Positions 53,548 to 62,453 are shown, numbered from the stretch's first letter. The stretch: 64,000 nt of DNA from Mycobacterium sp. 852002-40037_SCH5390672 (GCF_001665875.1 NZ_LZTA01000014.1:122485-186484); one strand, 5' to 3'. The notes: generated by a model not told the origin, from the sequence alone. Numbers and translations: made by a program.

Positions 53548-53619
53548 GTCTGCGGCTACTGTTGAACCCAGCCGTCGACTTGCCGAAACACTGAGATAGA
53601 GGAAGAGCGACTTAGCGAC

Positions 53620-55155
53620 ATGACGAATGACCCGAGGTATTCGCCACCGCCGCAGCAGCCGGGATACCCCCCCGCGCCGAATCAGCCTGCGCCCGCCCCG
53701 AGCCATGCGGGGTCCTCCGGCTATGCCCCGGGGCAACACCAGCCGTACCACCAGCAGTACGACTGGCGCTATCGGTCGCAGCCCTCGTCGTCGCCGACCA
53801 CACAGTTCCGTTCGCCGTATGAGCCCTTCGGCAACACCGGGCCGGTGCGGTTCCCCGGCGGAACCGGCGGAGGCCCGATACCGACAGGCACCGGCACGGG
53901 CCCGATTCCGGGCATGCTGCCCGGAATGCCCGTTCCGCGGGAACCCCAAAAGCGTTCTCGCACAGGGCTATTGGTCGTCGGTGCGTTGGCCATCGCGGTG
54001 GTGTCGGCCGGTATCGGCGGCGCCGCGGCGACGGCCGTGGAGCTTGGCACGCACGCAACGGGGAACGGCAGCGGGCGGGCCATCGGGGCGGCGCCCAGCG
54101 TCCCGGCCGCGAACATGCCACCGGGCAGCGTCGAGGGAGTCGCCTCCAAAGTGGTGCCCAGCGTCGTGATGCTCGAGACCGACATCGGCCGACAGTCCGA
54201 AGAGGGCTCCGGCATCGTCCTGTCCACCGACGGGCTCATCCTGACCAACAACCACGTGATCGCCGCCGCGGCGGGACCGCCCAAGGGTCCCGGCGGCCCT
54301 CCCGGAGCTCCTCCCGCAGCTCCGCCCGGGGCTCCCGTGCCGCCGAGCGTGCCGGGCGGGCCGGGCGGCGCCGGTGCCGGCGCACCAACGGCGAAGACGA
54401 CGGTGACCTTCTCTGACGGCCGCACCGCACCGTTCACGGTGATCGGGGCCGACCCCACCAGCGATATCGCCGTGATTCGCGTGCAGGGCATGTCCGGGCT
54501 CACGCCGATCTCGTTGGGCTCCTCATCGGACCTTCGCGTCGGCCAGCCGGTGGTGGCGATCGGGTCGCCGTTGGGCCTGTCGGGCACGGTCACCACCGGC
54601 ATCGTCAGCGCGCTGAACCGGCCGGTGTCCACCACCGGTGAGTCGGGCAACCAGAACACCGTGCTGGACGCGATTCAGACCGACGCCGCCATCAACCCCG
54701 GTAACTCCGGTGGCGCGTTGGTCAACATGAGCGGCCAGCTGGTGGGCGTCAACTCGGCCATCGCCACCCTCGGCGGTGACTCGCCGGACGCGCAGAGTGG
54801 ATCGATCGGCCTGGGCTTCGCGATTCCGGTCGATCAGGCCAAGCGCATCGCCGATGAGCTGATCGCTACCGGCAAGGCCTCACACGCCTCGCTGGGTGTG
54901 CAGGTGACCAACGACAAAGGCACCCCCGGCGCCAAGGTCGTCGACGTGGTCGCGGGCGGTGCGGCGGCATCCGCCGGCGTGCCCAAGAATGTCGTGGTCA
55001 CCAAGGTCGACGACCGGCCGATCAACAGCGCCGACGCGTTGGTCGCGGCCGTGCGATCCAGGGCGCCGGGCGACAAAATAACGCTGACATTCCAGGATGC
55101 CGCTGGTGGCGGCAGCCGCACCGTGCCGGTCACCCTCGGGAAGGCGGATCAGTAG
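53620..55155 (+). CDS. pepD: HtrA-like serine protease PepD
   Basis: This is a 511-residue membrane-anchored protease/chaperone. A Pro/Gln/Tyr-rich cytoplasmic region covers residues 1-110, a membrane anchor follows (GLLVVGALAIAVVSAGIGG), then a trypsin-like domain and a C-terminal PDZ domain from about residue 420. The catalytic triad is visible: His212 in TNNHVIA, Asp282 in TSDIAVI, and Ser363 in GNSGGAL. Residues about 219-258 are a Pro/Gly/Ala-rich loop just after the His, much longer than in M. tuberculosis as I recall it. It degrades or refolds damaged envelope proteins and is part of the MprAB circuit. Confidence 0.95.
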   Translation: MTNDPRYSPPPQQPGYPPAPNQPAPAPSHAGSSGYAPGQHQPYHQQYDWRYRSQPSSSPTTQFRSPYEPFGNTGPVRFPGGTGGGPIPTGTGTGPIPGMLPGMPVPREPQKRSRTGLLVVGALAIAVVSAGIGGAAATAVELGTHATGNGSGRAIGAAPSVPAANMPPGSVEGVASKVVPSVVMLETDIGRQSEEGSGIVLSTDGLILTNNHVIAAAAGPPKGPGGPPGAPPAAPPGAPVPPSVPGGPGGAGAGAPTAKTTVTFSDGRTAPFTVIGADPTSDIAVIRVQGMSGLTPISLGSSSDLRVGQPVVAIGSPLGLSGTVTTGIVSALNRPVSTTGESGNQNTVLDAIQTDAAINPGNSGGALVNMSGQLVGVNSAIATLGGDSPDAQSGSIGLGFAIPVDQAKRIADELIATGKASHASLGVQVTNDKGTPGAKVVDVVAGGAAASAGVPKNVVVTKVDDRPINSADALVAAVRSRAPGDKITLTFQDAAGGGSRTVPVTLGKADQ

Positions 55156-55712
55156 TGAGAGTGGACGAACCCTCGGCGACTGGATTGTCTGAGCTCGGAT
55201 ATACGGTTGCACCCATGGAAACGGGTGCGGAATTGGTAGTTGGCCGGGCTCTGGTTGTGGTGGTCGACGATCGCACCGCTCACGGGGATGAGGACCATAA
55301 CGGTCCGCTGGTGACCGAGCTGCTGACCGAGGCGGGATTCGTCGTCGACGGCGTGGTCGCGGTCGCCGCTGACGAGATCGAGATCCGCAACGCGCTGAAC
55401 ACCGCGGTGATCGGCGGGGTGGACCTGGTTGTCTCGGTCGGCGGGACGGGCGTCACCCCCCGCGATGTCGCCCCGGAGGCCACTCGCGAGATCCTGGATC
55501 GCGAAATCCTTGGTATCGCCGAGGCCATCCGCGGATCGGGGCTCTCTGCCGGGATCATCGATGCGGGATTGTCACGTGGTCTGGCCGGGGTGTCCGGCAG
55601 CACGTTGGTGGTCAACCTGGCCGGCTCCCGCTACGCGGTGCGCGATGGGATGGCGACGCTGAATCCGTTGGCGGCCCAGATCATCGGGCAGTTGTCGAGC
55701 CTGGAGATTTAG
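55155..55712 (+). CDS. moaB2: MoaB2/MogA-type molybdenum cofactor protein
   Basis: This 185-residue MogA/MoaB-family protein binds or adenylylates molybdopterin. The substrate-binding segment [20 protein letters not shown] and [13 protein letters not shown] are typical. The GTG start shares one base with the pepD stop, so translation is coupled; a GTG two codons later is possible. It is tail-to-tail with mscL, and the stop codons overlap. MoaB2 has also been reported to bind SigH in M. tuberculosis, but nothing here shows that. Confidence 0.88.
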   Translation: MRVDEPSATGLSELGYTVAPMETGAELVVGRALVVVVDDRTAHGDEDHNGPLVTELLTEAGFVVDGVVAVAADEIEIRNALNTAVIGGVDLVVSVGGTGVTPRDVAPEATREILDREILGIAEAIRGSGLSAGIIDAGLSRGLAGVSGSTLVVNLAGSRYAVRDGMATLNPLAAQIIGQLSSLEI

Positions 55713-56188
55713 AAGTCGCGGTCGCGCGGGCTATGGGATTCGGGTTCCGCGCGGGGTCCGTACTCCGGTGGGGGCGTGGTGGTCACACTCCCGTGCTTGC
55801 CCGGCGCATCGCCGTTGGTTTGCGCGAGTAGGTCGCGGATCTCCTTGAGCAGGACGACCTGCGCGTCGTCGGCCTGTTCGACCTGACCGCGTTTGAGCAG
55901 TGTGGTGTACGGCAGCACGACCAGGAAGTAGACCACCGCGGCGATGATCACGAAGTTGATGGCGGCCGATAGAACGTTGTTGAGGTCGATGGTCTGACCG
56001 CCGCCGATGCTGATCCGCAGGACGCCGAGATTCGACTTCCCGTTGACGCCGACGCGGTTGATCAGCGGCTTGATGATGCTGTCGGTGAACTGCGTGACGA
56101 GTGCGGTGAAAGCGGTACCGATGACCACCGCGGTAGACAGGTCGACGATGTTGCCCCGCGAGAGAAACTCCTTGAACCCTTTGAGCAT
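55709..56188 (-). CDS. mscL: large-conductance mechanosensitive channel
   Basis: This 159-residue channel opens under membrane tension to release solutes on osmotic downshock. The N-terminal amphipathic helix and first membrane segment read [20 protein letters not shown], the second segment is [16 protein letters not shown], and a charged C-terminal helix and Pro-rich tail follow. It is a homopentamer in M. tuberculosis. AAAGG precedes the ATG. Its TAA overlaps the moaB2 TAG on the other strand. Confidence 0.96.
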   Translation of the reverse strand: MLKGFKEFLSRGNIVDLSTAVVIGTAFTALVTQFTDSIIKPLINRVGVNGKSNLGVLRISIGGGQTIDLNNVLSAAINFVIIAAVVYFLVVLPYTTLLKRGQVEQADDAQVVLLKEIRDLLAQTNGDAPGKHGSVTTTPPPEYGPRAEPESHSPRDRDF

Positions 56189-56255
56189 TGGGGATGGCCT
56201 TTCTGCGACTGGACAGAGTTTGCCGTCGGCCAGCAGACCAACAACGGCCAGGCAC

Positions 56256-56936
56256 TCAGTGCAGGGTGAGCGTCACGGTCTGGCCCAGCGCCGACCCTGC
56301 CACCGTGTTCGCCACTCGAGCCGGCAGCGCAACCAACACTACGCGGTCGCTATCGGCCGTTTGAATCTTTTCCTTGGCCGAGACCAGTACCACCACGGCG
56401 TCGGTGGCCACCACTTTGGGGGCGGCGTGGGAGTTGTCCGGGGAACCGGTGGACGGCGCAGCCAGCACGTCGACCACGTCACCGACCCGGACGAGGTCGA
56501 TCAGGGCGCCGTCCGCCAGATGCAGCGGCACGATGCGGGCACCGGGCCCCGCCTTCGACCCGATTGCGGCCTCGGCCAGCCGGCTTCCCAGTAACCGGAC
56601 ATCGGTGAGCACCTCGCCGCGGCGGGCCGGTCCGGCCAGCGTCGAACCCACCACGGCATCCAGGTCGGCTCGCGCTCCGTCGGGAACCGTTGTGGCCAAA
56701 CGCTTTTCGAGTCGAACGTCGGTGGAAGTCAGCGCGGCACCGGGTCGCAGGTCATGGTCGGCCACCACGACCTGCGCATAGTCGCCGGCGGGATTGGAGC
56801 GCAGCGTCGCGATCAGCGCGAGCACGACGAGCGCGCCCGCGGCGACGCGGCGTGCCAGCACGGTACGAGTCCAGTCCGGGCGCACCAACAGCATGAGCCG
56901 TCTCAATAGGCTTGGGTTCAGCGATGATTCGCCCAC
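56256..56936 (-). CDS. SAF-domain protein (CpaB/RcpC-like, Rv0990c)
   Basis: This 226-residue protein has one N-terminal membrane segment at about residues 27-45. A SAF domain follows ([31 protein letters not shown]), and then a second beta domain like those of CpaB/RcpC pilus-assembly proteins ([20 protein letters not shown]). No pilus genes are nearby, so the Flp assembly label is only fold similarity. It is transcribed away from galU, on the same strand as mscL and ruc. Confidence 0.75.
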   Translation of the reverse strand: MGESSLNPSLLRRLMLLVRPDWTRTVLARRVAAGALVVLALIATLRSNPAGDYAQVVVADHDLRPGAALTSTDVRLEKRLATTVPDGARADLDAVVGSTLAGPARRGEVLTDVRLLGSRLAEAAIGSKAGPGARIVPLHLADGALIDLVRVGDVVDVLAAPSTGSPDNSHAAPKVVATDAVVVLVSAKEKIQTADSDRVVLVALPARVANTVAGSALGQTVTLTLH

Positions 56937-56999
56937 GCCGTAACGGTAGGCGCAACCCAGTGCCCGGGCCGACGACCGGCAAGGCCGGTGTGGATAACC

Positions 57000-57350
57000 T
57001 CAGCTGGTCGCTGCGGCCGGGGATGTGGTGGAGGTGCTGCTCGACTTGTCGCTCGAGCTGGAGCTGGACTTCTCGCTGGAGCTCGAGCCGGACTTTTCAC
57101 TGGTGCTCGCACCGCTCGACCCCGAGTCGCTCGACGAGGAGCCGTTGCTCGAACTCGACGACTTCTTGGCGGACTCGCGGCTGTCGGTGCGGTAGAAGCC
57201 GCTGCCCTTGAACACCACGCCGACGGAGTTGAAGCGCTTGCGCAGCCGCCCCGAGCAGCGTTTGCACGTGGTCAGCGCGTCGTCGGTGAAGGCCTGCACG
57301 ATGTCGAAGCGATCGTCGCACTCGGTGCACTGATAGCTGTAAGTCGGCAC
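57000..57350 (-). CDS. ruc: FmdB-type zinc ribbon protein, redox chaperone Ruc-like (Rv0991c)
   Basis: This is a 116-residue protein. The N-terminal zinc ribbon has four cysteines at residues 8, 11, 29 and 32. Residues from about 64 onward are a disordered tail made mostly of Ser, Gly, Lys and Thr. M. tuberculosis Rv0991c (Ruc) is an oxidation-activated chaperone that works with DnaK, and this shares its layout. The start is the GTG at 57350 with GGAGG just upstream. A CIRCE-like element lies 29-55 nt upstream, so heat-shock control by HrcA is likely. Confidence 0.9.
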   Translation of the reverse strand: MPTYSYQCTECDDRFDIVQAFTDDALTTCKRCSGRLRKRFNSVGVVFKGSGFYRTDSRESAKKSSSSSNGSSSSDSGSSGASTSEKSGSSSSEKSSSSSSDKSSSTSTTSPAAATS

Positions 57351-57378
57351 GAAAACCTCCGGATGATTGCAAACCTGG

Positions 57379-57405
57379 CTAGCACTCTAGCGTCTCAAGT
57401 GCTAG
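57379..57405. promoter_or_regulatory. CIRCE (HrcA operator)-like element before ruc
   Basis: CTAGCACTC, a 9-nt spacer and AAGTGCTAG form a 9-9-9 inverted repeat with one mismatch. The known CIRCE consensus is TTAGCACTC-N9-GAGTGCTAA. Spacer length and core bases agree. It is placed upstream of the ruc GTG and downstream of the folate cyclo-ligase stop. Confidence 0.8.
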
Positions 57406-57438
57406 AACCGCCACGTGACATGTCTCATTCCCGACAGG

Positions 57439-58038
57439 TCAGCGCGGAACGAGATCGATCAATCCCTGCCGGGGCGTGAGCGCCTGGGTCATGGGAACGT
57501 CGTGCGGATCGGCCGGTAACTCGTCGAGCACTTCCGCGTCGCGGACGACCGCGATCAGCCGCGCGTGTTGGTCGCGGCCGCCCAGCGAGCGATCGTAAAA
57601 ACCCCGGCCCCGGCCCAGCCGCACACCGCGGCGGTCCACCGCCAGCGCCGGCACCAGCACCACCGCAGCTTCGACCAGAGCCGATGCCGGCAGCCACGGT
57701 TGTGGCGGTTCGAGCAAGCCCCACCGCCCGGTGGTCAGCGTGCCGGGCCGGTAGTCGCCCCAGGACAGCGGTAGCGGCGTGTTGTCGGCGGTGGTGCGCG
57801 CAACCGGCAGCAGCACCCGTCCGGCGCGCCGCAGCAACATGTCGAGCATCTCGATCGACCCCGGTTCGGTGCCCACCGGCACGTAGGCGCACACCGTGCT
57901 GCCGCTGGTCACCACGCCGTCCAGGGCTTCGAGCTGCTCGCACACCCGCTCGGCCTCAGCGGCGCGAACGTCGTCGGCAACGCGACGCCGCGCGGCAAGC
58001 AGCTGCTCGCGTAACGCGGCTTTGCTGGTGGTTGCCAT
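57439..58038 (-). CDS. 5-formyltetrahydrofolate cyclo-ligase
   Basis: This 199-residue enzyme converts 5-formyl-tetrahydrofolate to 5,10-methenyl-tetrahydrofolate with ATP. The N-terminal basic helix KAALREQLLAARRRV, the substrate block VCAYVPVGTEPGS, and the ATP-site motif RRGVRLGRGRGFYDR are all present. The length fits Rv0992c. It is divergent from galU, with 76 nt between the start codons. Confidence 0.92.
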   Translation of the reverse strand: MATTSKAALREQLLAARRRVADDVRAAEAERVCEQLEALDGVVTSGSTVCAYVPVGTEPGSIEMLDMLLRRAGRVLLPVARTTADNTPLPLSWGDYRPGTLTTGRWGLLEPPQPWLPASALVEAAVVLVPALAVDRRGVRLGRGRGFYDRSLGGRDQHARLIAVVRDAEVLDELPADPHDVPMTQALTPRQGLIDLVPR

Positions 58039-58101
58039 GCGTCAACCATGACAGCCAGCTCTTTCCCCGCGCCACATCGACTCGGCGTAGTGGATGCGGG
58101 T

Positions 58102-58107
58102 TATCGT
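58102..58107 (+). promoter_or_regulatory. -10-like element of galU
   Basis: TATCGT matches TAnnnT and ends 7 nt before the galU ATG with no Shine-Dalgarno between, which suggests leaderless transcription. Confidence 0.4.
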
Positions 58108-58114
58108 GTGAACG

Positions 58115-59026
58115 ATGTCTTGCCCAAACGTGGTGGTGCCACGCACTGCGGTCGTGCCCGCCGCGGGTCTCGGTACCCGCTTCTTGCCGGCGACCAAAAC
58201 GGTCCCCAAGGAGCTGCTGCCGGTTGTCGATACGCCCGGCATAGAACTGGTGGCCGCCGAGGCGGCCGAGGCCGGTGCCGAGCGCCTGATGATCATCACC
58301 TCGGAGGGCAAGGACGGCGTCGTCGCGCACTTCGTCGAAGACCTGGTGCTGGAAAGCACTTTGGAGGAGCGCGGCAAGACCGCGATGCTCGACAAGGTCC
58401 GGCGCGCGCCGCAGCTGATCAAGGTCGAGTCCGTCGTGCAGAGCGAGCCGCTGGGCCTGGGCCACGCGATCGGGTGCGTGGAGTCGCGGCTGGCCGACGA
58501 CGAGGACGCCATCGCGGTGTTGCTGCCCGACGACCTGGTGCTGCCGACCGGCGTGCTGGGGACGATGTCGAAGGTGCGGGCGCACTACGGAGGCACGGTG
58601 TTGTGTGCCATCGAGGTGACGCCCGAAGAGGTCAGCGCCTACGGGGTTTTCGACGTCGAGCCCATCCCCGACGACGACAATCCCGACGTGCTGAAGGTCA
58701 ACGGCATGATCGAAAAGCCGAAGGCCGAGGACGCCCCCTCGCTGTTCGCCGCGGCCGGTCGGTACGTGCTCGACCGCGCCATCTTCGACGCGTTGCGCCG
58801 CATCGAGCGTGGGGCCGGCGGCGAAGTGCAGCTCACCGACGGCATCGCGTTGCTGATCGCCGAGGGCCACCCGGTGCACGTGGTCGTGCACCGCGGATCT
58901 CGACACGACTTGGGAAATCCTGGCGGCTACCTCAAGGCTGCGGTTGACTTTGCATTGGATCGTGACGACTACGGCCCGGAATTGCGGCAATGGTTGGTGA
59001 CGCGATTAGGCCTGGCCGAGCAGTAG
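58115..59026 (+). CDS. galU: UTP-glucose-1-phosphate uridylyltransferase
   Basis: This 303-residue nucleotidyltransferase makes UDP-glucose for cell-wall sugars, trehalose and glycolipids. The nucleotide motif AAGLGTRFLPATKTVPKELL, LPDDLVLPTGV, and VEKPKAE-type IEKPKAED are visible. The HRGSRHDLGNPGGYL block is typical of GalU. Length and start agree with Rv0993 (306). Confidence 0.95.
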   Translation: MSCPNVVVPRTAVVPAAGLGTRFLPATKTVPKELLPVVDTPGIELVAAEAAEAGAERLMIITSEGKDGVVAHFVEDLVLESTLEERGKTAMLDKVRRAPQLIKVESVVQSEPLGLGHAIGCVESRLADDEDAIAVLLPDDLVLPTGVLGTMSKVRAHYGGTVLCAIEVTPEEVSAYGVFDVEPIPDDDNPDVLKVNGMIEKPKAEDAPSLFAAAGRYVLDRAIFDALRRIERGAGGEVQLTDGIALLIAEGHPVHVVVHRGSRHDLGNPGGYLKAAVDFALDRDDYGPELRQWLVTRLGLAEQ

Positions 59027-59081
59027 CCGACCGGTAATCCGGCTGGCGGACGGCGGCGGGGCGGCGGAACGCGTAGCGGTC

Positions 59082-59100
59082 CCGGGCGGGGATGCCCCGC
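59082..59100 (+). terminator. GC hairpin between galU and moeA1
   Basis: GGGCGGGG and CCCCGCCC form a perfect 8-bp stem around a 3-nt loop, 56 nt after the galU stop. No U tract follows. A second small GC stem lies at 59124-59136. The flanking wording (GCAGTGAGCGGGTCGCC) resembles dispersed mycobacterial intergenic repeats. Confidence 0.45.
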
Positions 59101-59162
59101 CCGCGCAGTGAGCGGGTCGCCTACGGCGGCGCCCGCCGGGTTTGAGGGCAGAGAGGCGCGCT

Positions 59163-60452
59163 GTGCGTTCGGTGGAAGAGCAGCAGGCCCGGATCACGGC
59201 GGCCGCGGTGGCCCCGCGGCCGATACGTGTGGCGATCGCCGAGGCGCAGGGATTGATGTGCGCCGAGGAAGTGGTGACCGAACGCCCGATGCCCGGCTTC
59301 GACCAGGCCGCGATCGACGGCTACGCGGTGCGCAGTGTCGACGTCCTGGGTGTCGGCGAGGTGGGCAACGACAGTCTTCCCGAGCCGTTCGACGACTCGG
59401 GTGAGAATGACGGCCGCGAGGGCCTGGTGCTGCCGGTGATGGGCACCGTCGAGGCCGGTTCGCGCACCCCCAGCCGGTTGCAGCCACGCCAGGCCGTGCG
59501 CGTGCAGACCGGAGCCCCCCTGCCCACGTTGGCCGATGCGGTCCTGCCGTTGCGGTGGACCGACGGCGGCACGCAGCGGGTGCGGATTCTGCGCGGCGCG
59601 CCGTCGGGCGCCTACGTGCGTCGTGCCGGGGACGACGTCCAGCCCGGTGACGTCGCGGTGCGTTCCGGGACGGTCATCGGGGCGGCGCAGGTCGGACTGC
59701 TGGCCGCGGTCGGCCGGGAACGGGTGCTGGTCCATCCGCGGCCGCGGGTGACGATCATGGCGCTGGGTGGCGAACTGGTCGACATCGCGCGCACTCCGGG
59801 CAACGGGCAGGTCTATGACGTCAACTCCTATGCGCTGGCGGCCGCGGCCCGCGATGCCGGTGCGGAGGTCAACCGCATCGGGATCGTCAGCGGTGGCCCG
59901 CGCGAGCTGCGCGAGATCGTCGAGGGACAGATCAATCGTGCCGAGGTCATCGTGATCGCCGGCGCGGTCGGTGGCGCCGCGGCCGAGGCGGTGCGGCAGG
60001 TGCTGTCCGAGCTCGGGGAGATAGAAGTGGTGCGGGTCGCCATGCATCCGGGATCCATCCAGGGTTTCGGGCAGCTGGGCCGCGAGGGGGTCCCCACGTT
60101 CCTGTTGCCGGCCAATCCGGTGAGCGCGCTGGTGGTTTTCGAGGTGATGGTCCGCCCGCTGATCCGGTTGTCGCTGGGCAAACGTCAGCCAATGCGCCGC
60201 GTCGTGCAGGCACGCACGTTGGCGCCCATCACCTCGGTGGCCGGGCGGAAGGGCTTCCTGCGCGGCCAGCTGATGCGCGACCAGGAGAGCGGGGAGTACC
60301 TGGTGCAGGCGCTCGGCGGCGCCCCGGGCGTGTCGTCGCACCTGCTGGCCACCCTCGCCGAAGCGAACTGTCTGGTGGTGGTGCCCAGCGGCGCCGAGCA
60401 GATTCGCACCGGCGAAATCGTCGACGTCGCCTTCCTGGCCCAGCGCGGCTGA
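59163..60452 (+). CDS. moeA1: MoeA-family protein, MoeA1/Glp-like
   Basis: This 429-residue gephyrin/MoeA-fold protein has MPGFDQAAIDGYAVRSVDV and the MogA-like domain block ALGGELVDIARTPGNGQVYDVN. The metal-insertion region shows AGAVGGAAAEAVRQ where true MoeA proteins have a conserved GGxS(V/M)G-type loop, so catalysis may be lost. In Corynebacterium the orthologue Glp binds the division protein SepF and a membrane receptor rather than making cofactor. The GTG at 59163 is chosen since AGAGAGG precedes it. A rimJ-like gene and a GlpR-like membrane gene follow. Confidence 0.88.
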   Translation: MRSVEEQQARITAAAVAPRPIRVAIAEAQGLMCAEEVVTERPMPGFDQAAIDGYAVRSVDVLGVGEVGNDSLPEPFDDSGENDGREGLVLPVMGTVEAGSRTPSRLQPRQAVRVQTGAPLPTLADAVLPLRWTDGGTQRVRILRGAPSGAYVRRAGDDVQPGDVAVRSGTVIGAAQVGLLAAVGRERVLVHPRPRVTIMALGGELVDIARTPGNGQVYDVNSYALAAAARDAGAEVNRIGIVSGGPRELREIVEGQINRAEVIVIAGAVGGAAAEAVRQVLSELGEIEVVRVAMHPGSIQGFGQLGREGVPTFLLPANPVSALVVFEVMVRPLIRLSLGKRQPMRRVVQARTLAPITSVAGRKGFLRGQLMRDQESGEYLVQALGGAPGVSSHLLATLAEANCLVVVPSGAEQIRTGEIVDVAFLAQRG

Positions 60453-60472
60453 GCGAAACGACTGCGCACACG

Positions 60473-61126
60473 GTGAACCTGTTGCGTTCCAATTCCCGCC
60501 ATCCAGGATGGCCCATGAGCGTTGGGCCGCTACGGGTTCCGGCCGGCGTTGTCCGGTTGCGGGCGGTGCGGCTGCGCGATGGCGCGCAATGGAGCCGGAT
60601 CCGTCTGACCGATCGTGCGCATCTGGAGCCGTGGGAGCCCAGCTCCGAGGGCGATTGGACGGCCCGGCATGCGGTGGCCGCCTGGCCGGCATTGTGTTCC
60701 GGTCTGCGCGCCGAAGCGCGACAGGGACGCATGCTGCCCTACGCCATCGAACTCGACGGTCGGTTCTGCGGCCAGCTGACCATCGGCAATGTCACGCACG
60801 GCGCGCTGCGGTCGGCGTGGATCGGCTATTGGGTGCCGCGGTCGGCGACGGGCGGCGGCGTGGCCACCGCCGCGTTGGCGCTGGGGCTGGATCACTGTTT
60901 CGGCCCGGTGATGTTGCATCGGGTCGAGGCCACCGTGCGCCCGGAAAACGCTGCGAGCCGGGCCGTGCTGGCAAAGGTGGGGTTCCGCCAGGAGGGCTTA
61001 CTGCAGCGCTATCTGGAAGTCGACAGGGCGTGGCGGGACCACCTGCTGATGGCCATCACCGCCGAAGAGGTGAGCGGATCGGCGGCATCGTCGCTGGTCC
61101 GCGCCGGTAACGCCAGCTGGGTGTGA
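60473..61126 (+). CDS. rimJ: GNAT acetyltransferase RimJ-like (Rv0995)
   Basis: This 217-residue GNAT-family N-acetyltransferase is of the ribosomal-protein alanine acetyltransferase type. Acetyl-CoA-binding strand and loop blocks are SAWIGYWVPRSATGGGVATA and VEATVRPENAASRAVLAKVGF. The GTG start at 60473 gives an N-terminus like Rv0995 (SNSRHPGWPM); the ATG at 60515 would be shorter. It sits between moeA1/glp and its likely receptor gene. The acetylated protein is not known. Confidence 0.87.
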   Translation: MNLLRSNSRHPGWPMSVGPLRVPAGVVRLRAVRLRDGAQWSRIRLTDRAHLEPWEPSSEGDWTARHAVAAWPALCSGLRAEARQGRMLPYAIELDGRFCGQLTIGNVTHGALRSAWIGYWVPRSATGGGVATAALALGLDHCFGPVMLHRVEATVRPENAASRAVLAKVGFRQEGLLQRYLEVDRAWRDHLLMAITAEEVSGSAASSLVRAGNASWV

Positions 61127-61224
61127 CCGCGTCTCTTTATCGGCCTGGGCTTCGTCGCGTCTCGCCGGGATCTCCGAAGGCTCACGCGGGGAGTCCAATT
61201 GTTGTCGATCTGGGACTGGCGCGA

Positions 61225-61275
61225 CACGAGTGACTCGTGGTGCTTGTGAGAGACAAATTACAGGTGTGTAATTGT
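61225..61275. promoter_or_regulatory. paired inverted repeats upstream of the GlpR-like gene
   Basis: A perfect 7-1-7 inverted repeat (CACGAGT-G-ACTCGTG) lies at 61225-61239. A second, AT-rich one (ACAAATTACA and TGTAATTGT around GGTG) lies at 61253-61275. They occupy the 225-bp gap after rimJ, 76-127 nt before the membrane-protein ATG. They look like an operator plus promoter region, but no known regulator motif is matched with confidence. Confidence 0.4.
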
Positions 61276-61351
61276 CCTGGTCAGTACGACCCGGCCGCGT
61301 TGGCCAGCATTGGGCTTCGCGTCGGATGGACACCGAAGAGAGCAGGTCATC

Positions 61352-62413
61352 ATGCCAAGCATCCCGCAGTCTTTGTTGTGGATATCGCTCGTGGTGCTGT
61401 GGCTGTTCGTCTTGGTGCCGATGCTGGTGAGCAAACGCGACGCGGTGAGGCGCACCAGCGACGTGGCCCTCGCGACCCGGGTGCTCAACGGCGGGGGCAA
61501 CTCCCGGCTGATCAAGCGCAGCGGTCCGGCCGCCGGGCATCGCAGCGATCCCAACTGGACGCCGCCGGAAGACTCGGCCGACGCCGACCTCGACGACGAG
61601 CACGACCTCTCCGAGGATGAAGACCGCGACCACGAGCCCGATGGCGACGCCGACACCGACGAGTTGAGCCGTCGGCGCCCGGTCGTGATGAGAATGGCCG
61701 TCGCCGAACCCACCGAGCCGGACTACCTTGACGTCGATGTCGTCGAGGATTCCCACGTACTTCCGGTGGGCGCCAGCGGTTCTGCGGCCGAGCCGGAGAC
61801 GGCCGACATCGAGCCCATCGAAGACGACGAGCACGACACCGACGCCGTCGCCAAACGCGACGAGTCCGACGAGGACAGCTACGAGTACGTCGAGGATTCG
61901 TCCGGGTTGGAGCCCGCAGCCGAGGGCGACGAGGCCGACGAGGAGGTGCCGGCGCCGATGCCGCGCAACGCCTCGCGGCGGCGCCGGTTCGACAACAAGA
62001 CCGCCGCAGCGGTCACCGCCCGCAAGTACGCCTTCCGCAAGAAGGTCTTGGTAGTGATGGCGGTCGTCCTGGTCGGCTCGGCCACCGCGGCATTCAAGAT
62101 CTCGCCGAGCGCCTGGTGGGTGTGTGGCAGCGCCACCGCGATCACTTTGCTGTACCTGGGTTACCTGCGGCGCCAGACGCGCATCGAGGCGAAGGTGCGC
62201 CACCGCCGGATGAAGCGGATGGCGCGGGCCCGACTTGGCGTGGAGAACGCCTACGACCGCCACTACGACGTGGTCCCGTCGCGGCTGCGGCGTCCCGGCG
62301 CGGTGGTGCTGGAGATCGATGACGAGGACCCCGTCTTCGAGCACCTGGACTACGCGATGGCGATGCGGACCTTCGGTTGGCCCAGGGACTTGCCGCGAGC
62401 CGTCGGCGAATAG
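61352..62413 (+). CDS. membrane protein Rv0996-like, possible Glp receptor
   Basis: This 353-residue protein has an N-terminal membrane segment (SLLWISLVVLWLFVLVPMLV), a long acidic cytoplasmic linker rich in Asp and Glu (about residues 55-210), and a basic patch. Two further membrane segments follow near residues 230-275, then a basic C-terminal tail. The moeA1/glp - rimJ - this-gene order resembles the corynebacterial locus where GlpR is the membrane receptor of the gephyrin-like division protein Glp; this identity is inferred. The start is the ATG at 61352. Confidence 0.8.
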   Translation: MPSIPQSLLWISLVVLWLFVLVPMLVSKRDAVRRTSDVALATRVLNGGGNSRLIKRSGPAAGHRSDPNWTPPEDSADADLDDEHDLSEDEDRDHEPDGDADTDELSRRRPVVMRMAVAEPTEPDYLDVDVVEDSHVLPVGASGSAAEPETADIEPIEDDEHDTDAVAKRDESDEDSYEYVEDSSGLEPAAEGDEADEEVPAPMPRNASRRRRFDNKTAAAVTARKYAFRKKVLVVMAVVLVGSATAAFKISPSAWWVCGSATAITLLYLGYLRRQTRIEAKVRHRRMKRMARARLGVENAYDRHYDVVPSRLRRPGAVVLEIDDEDPVFEHLDYAMAMRTFGWPRDLPRAVGE

Positions 62414-62453
62414 TGCTCGCAGTTCGGCGGTTGGTGCCGCGGCTGGTAGCCTG

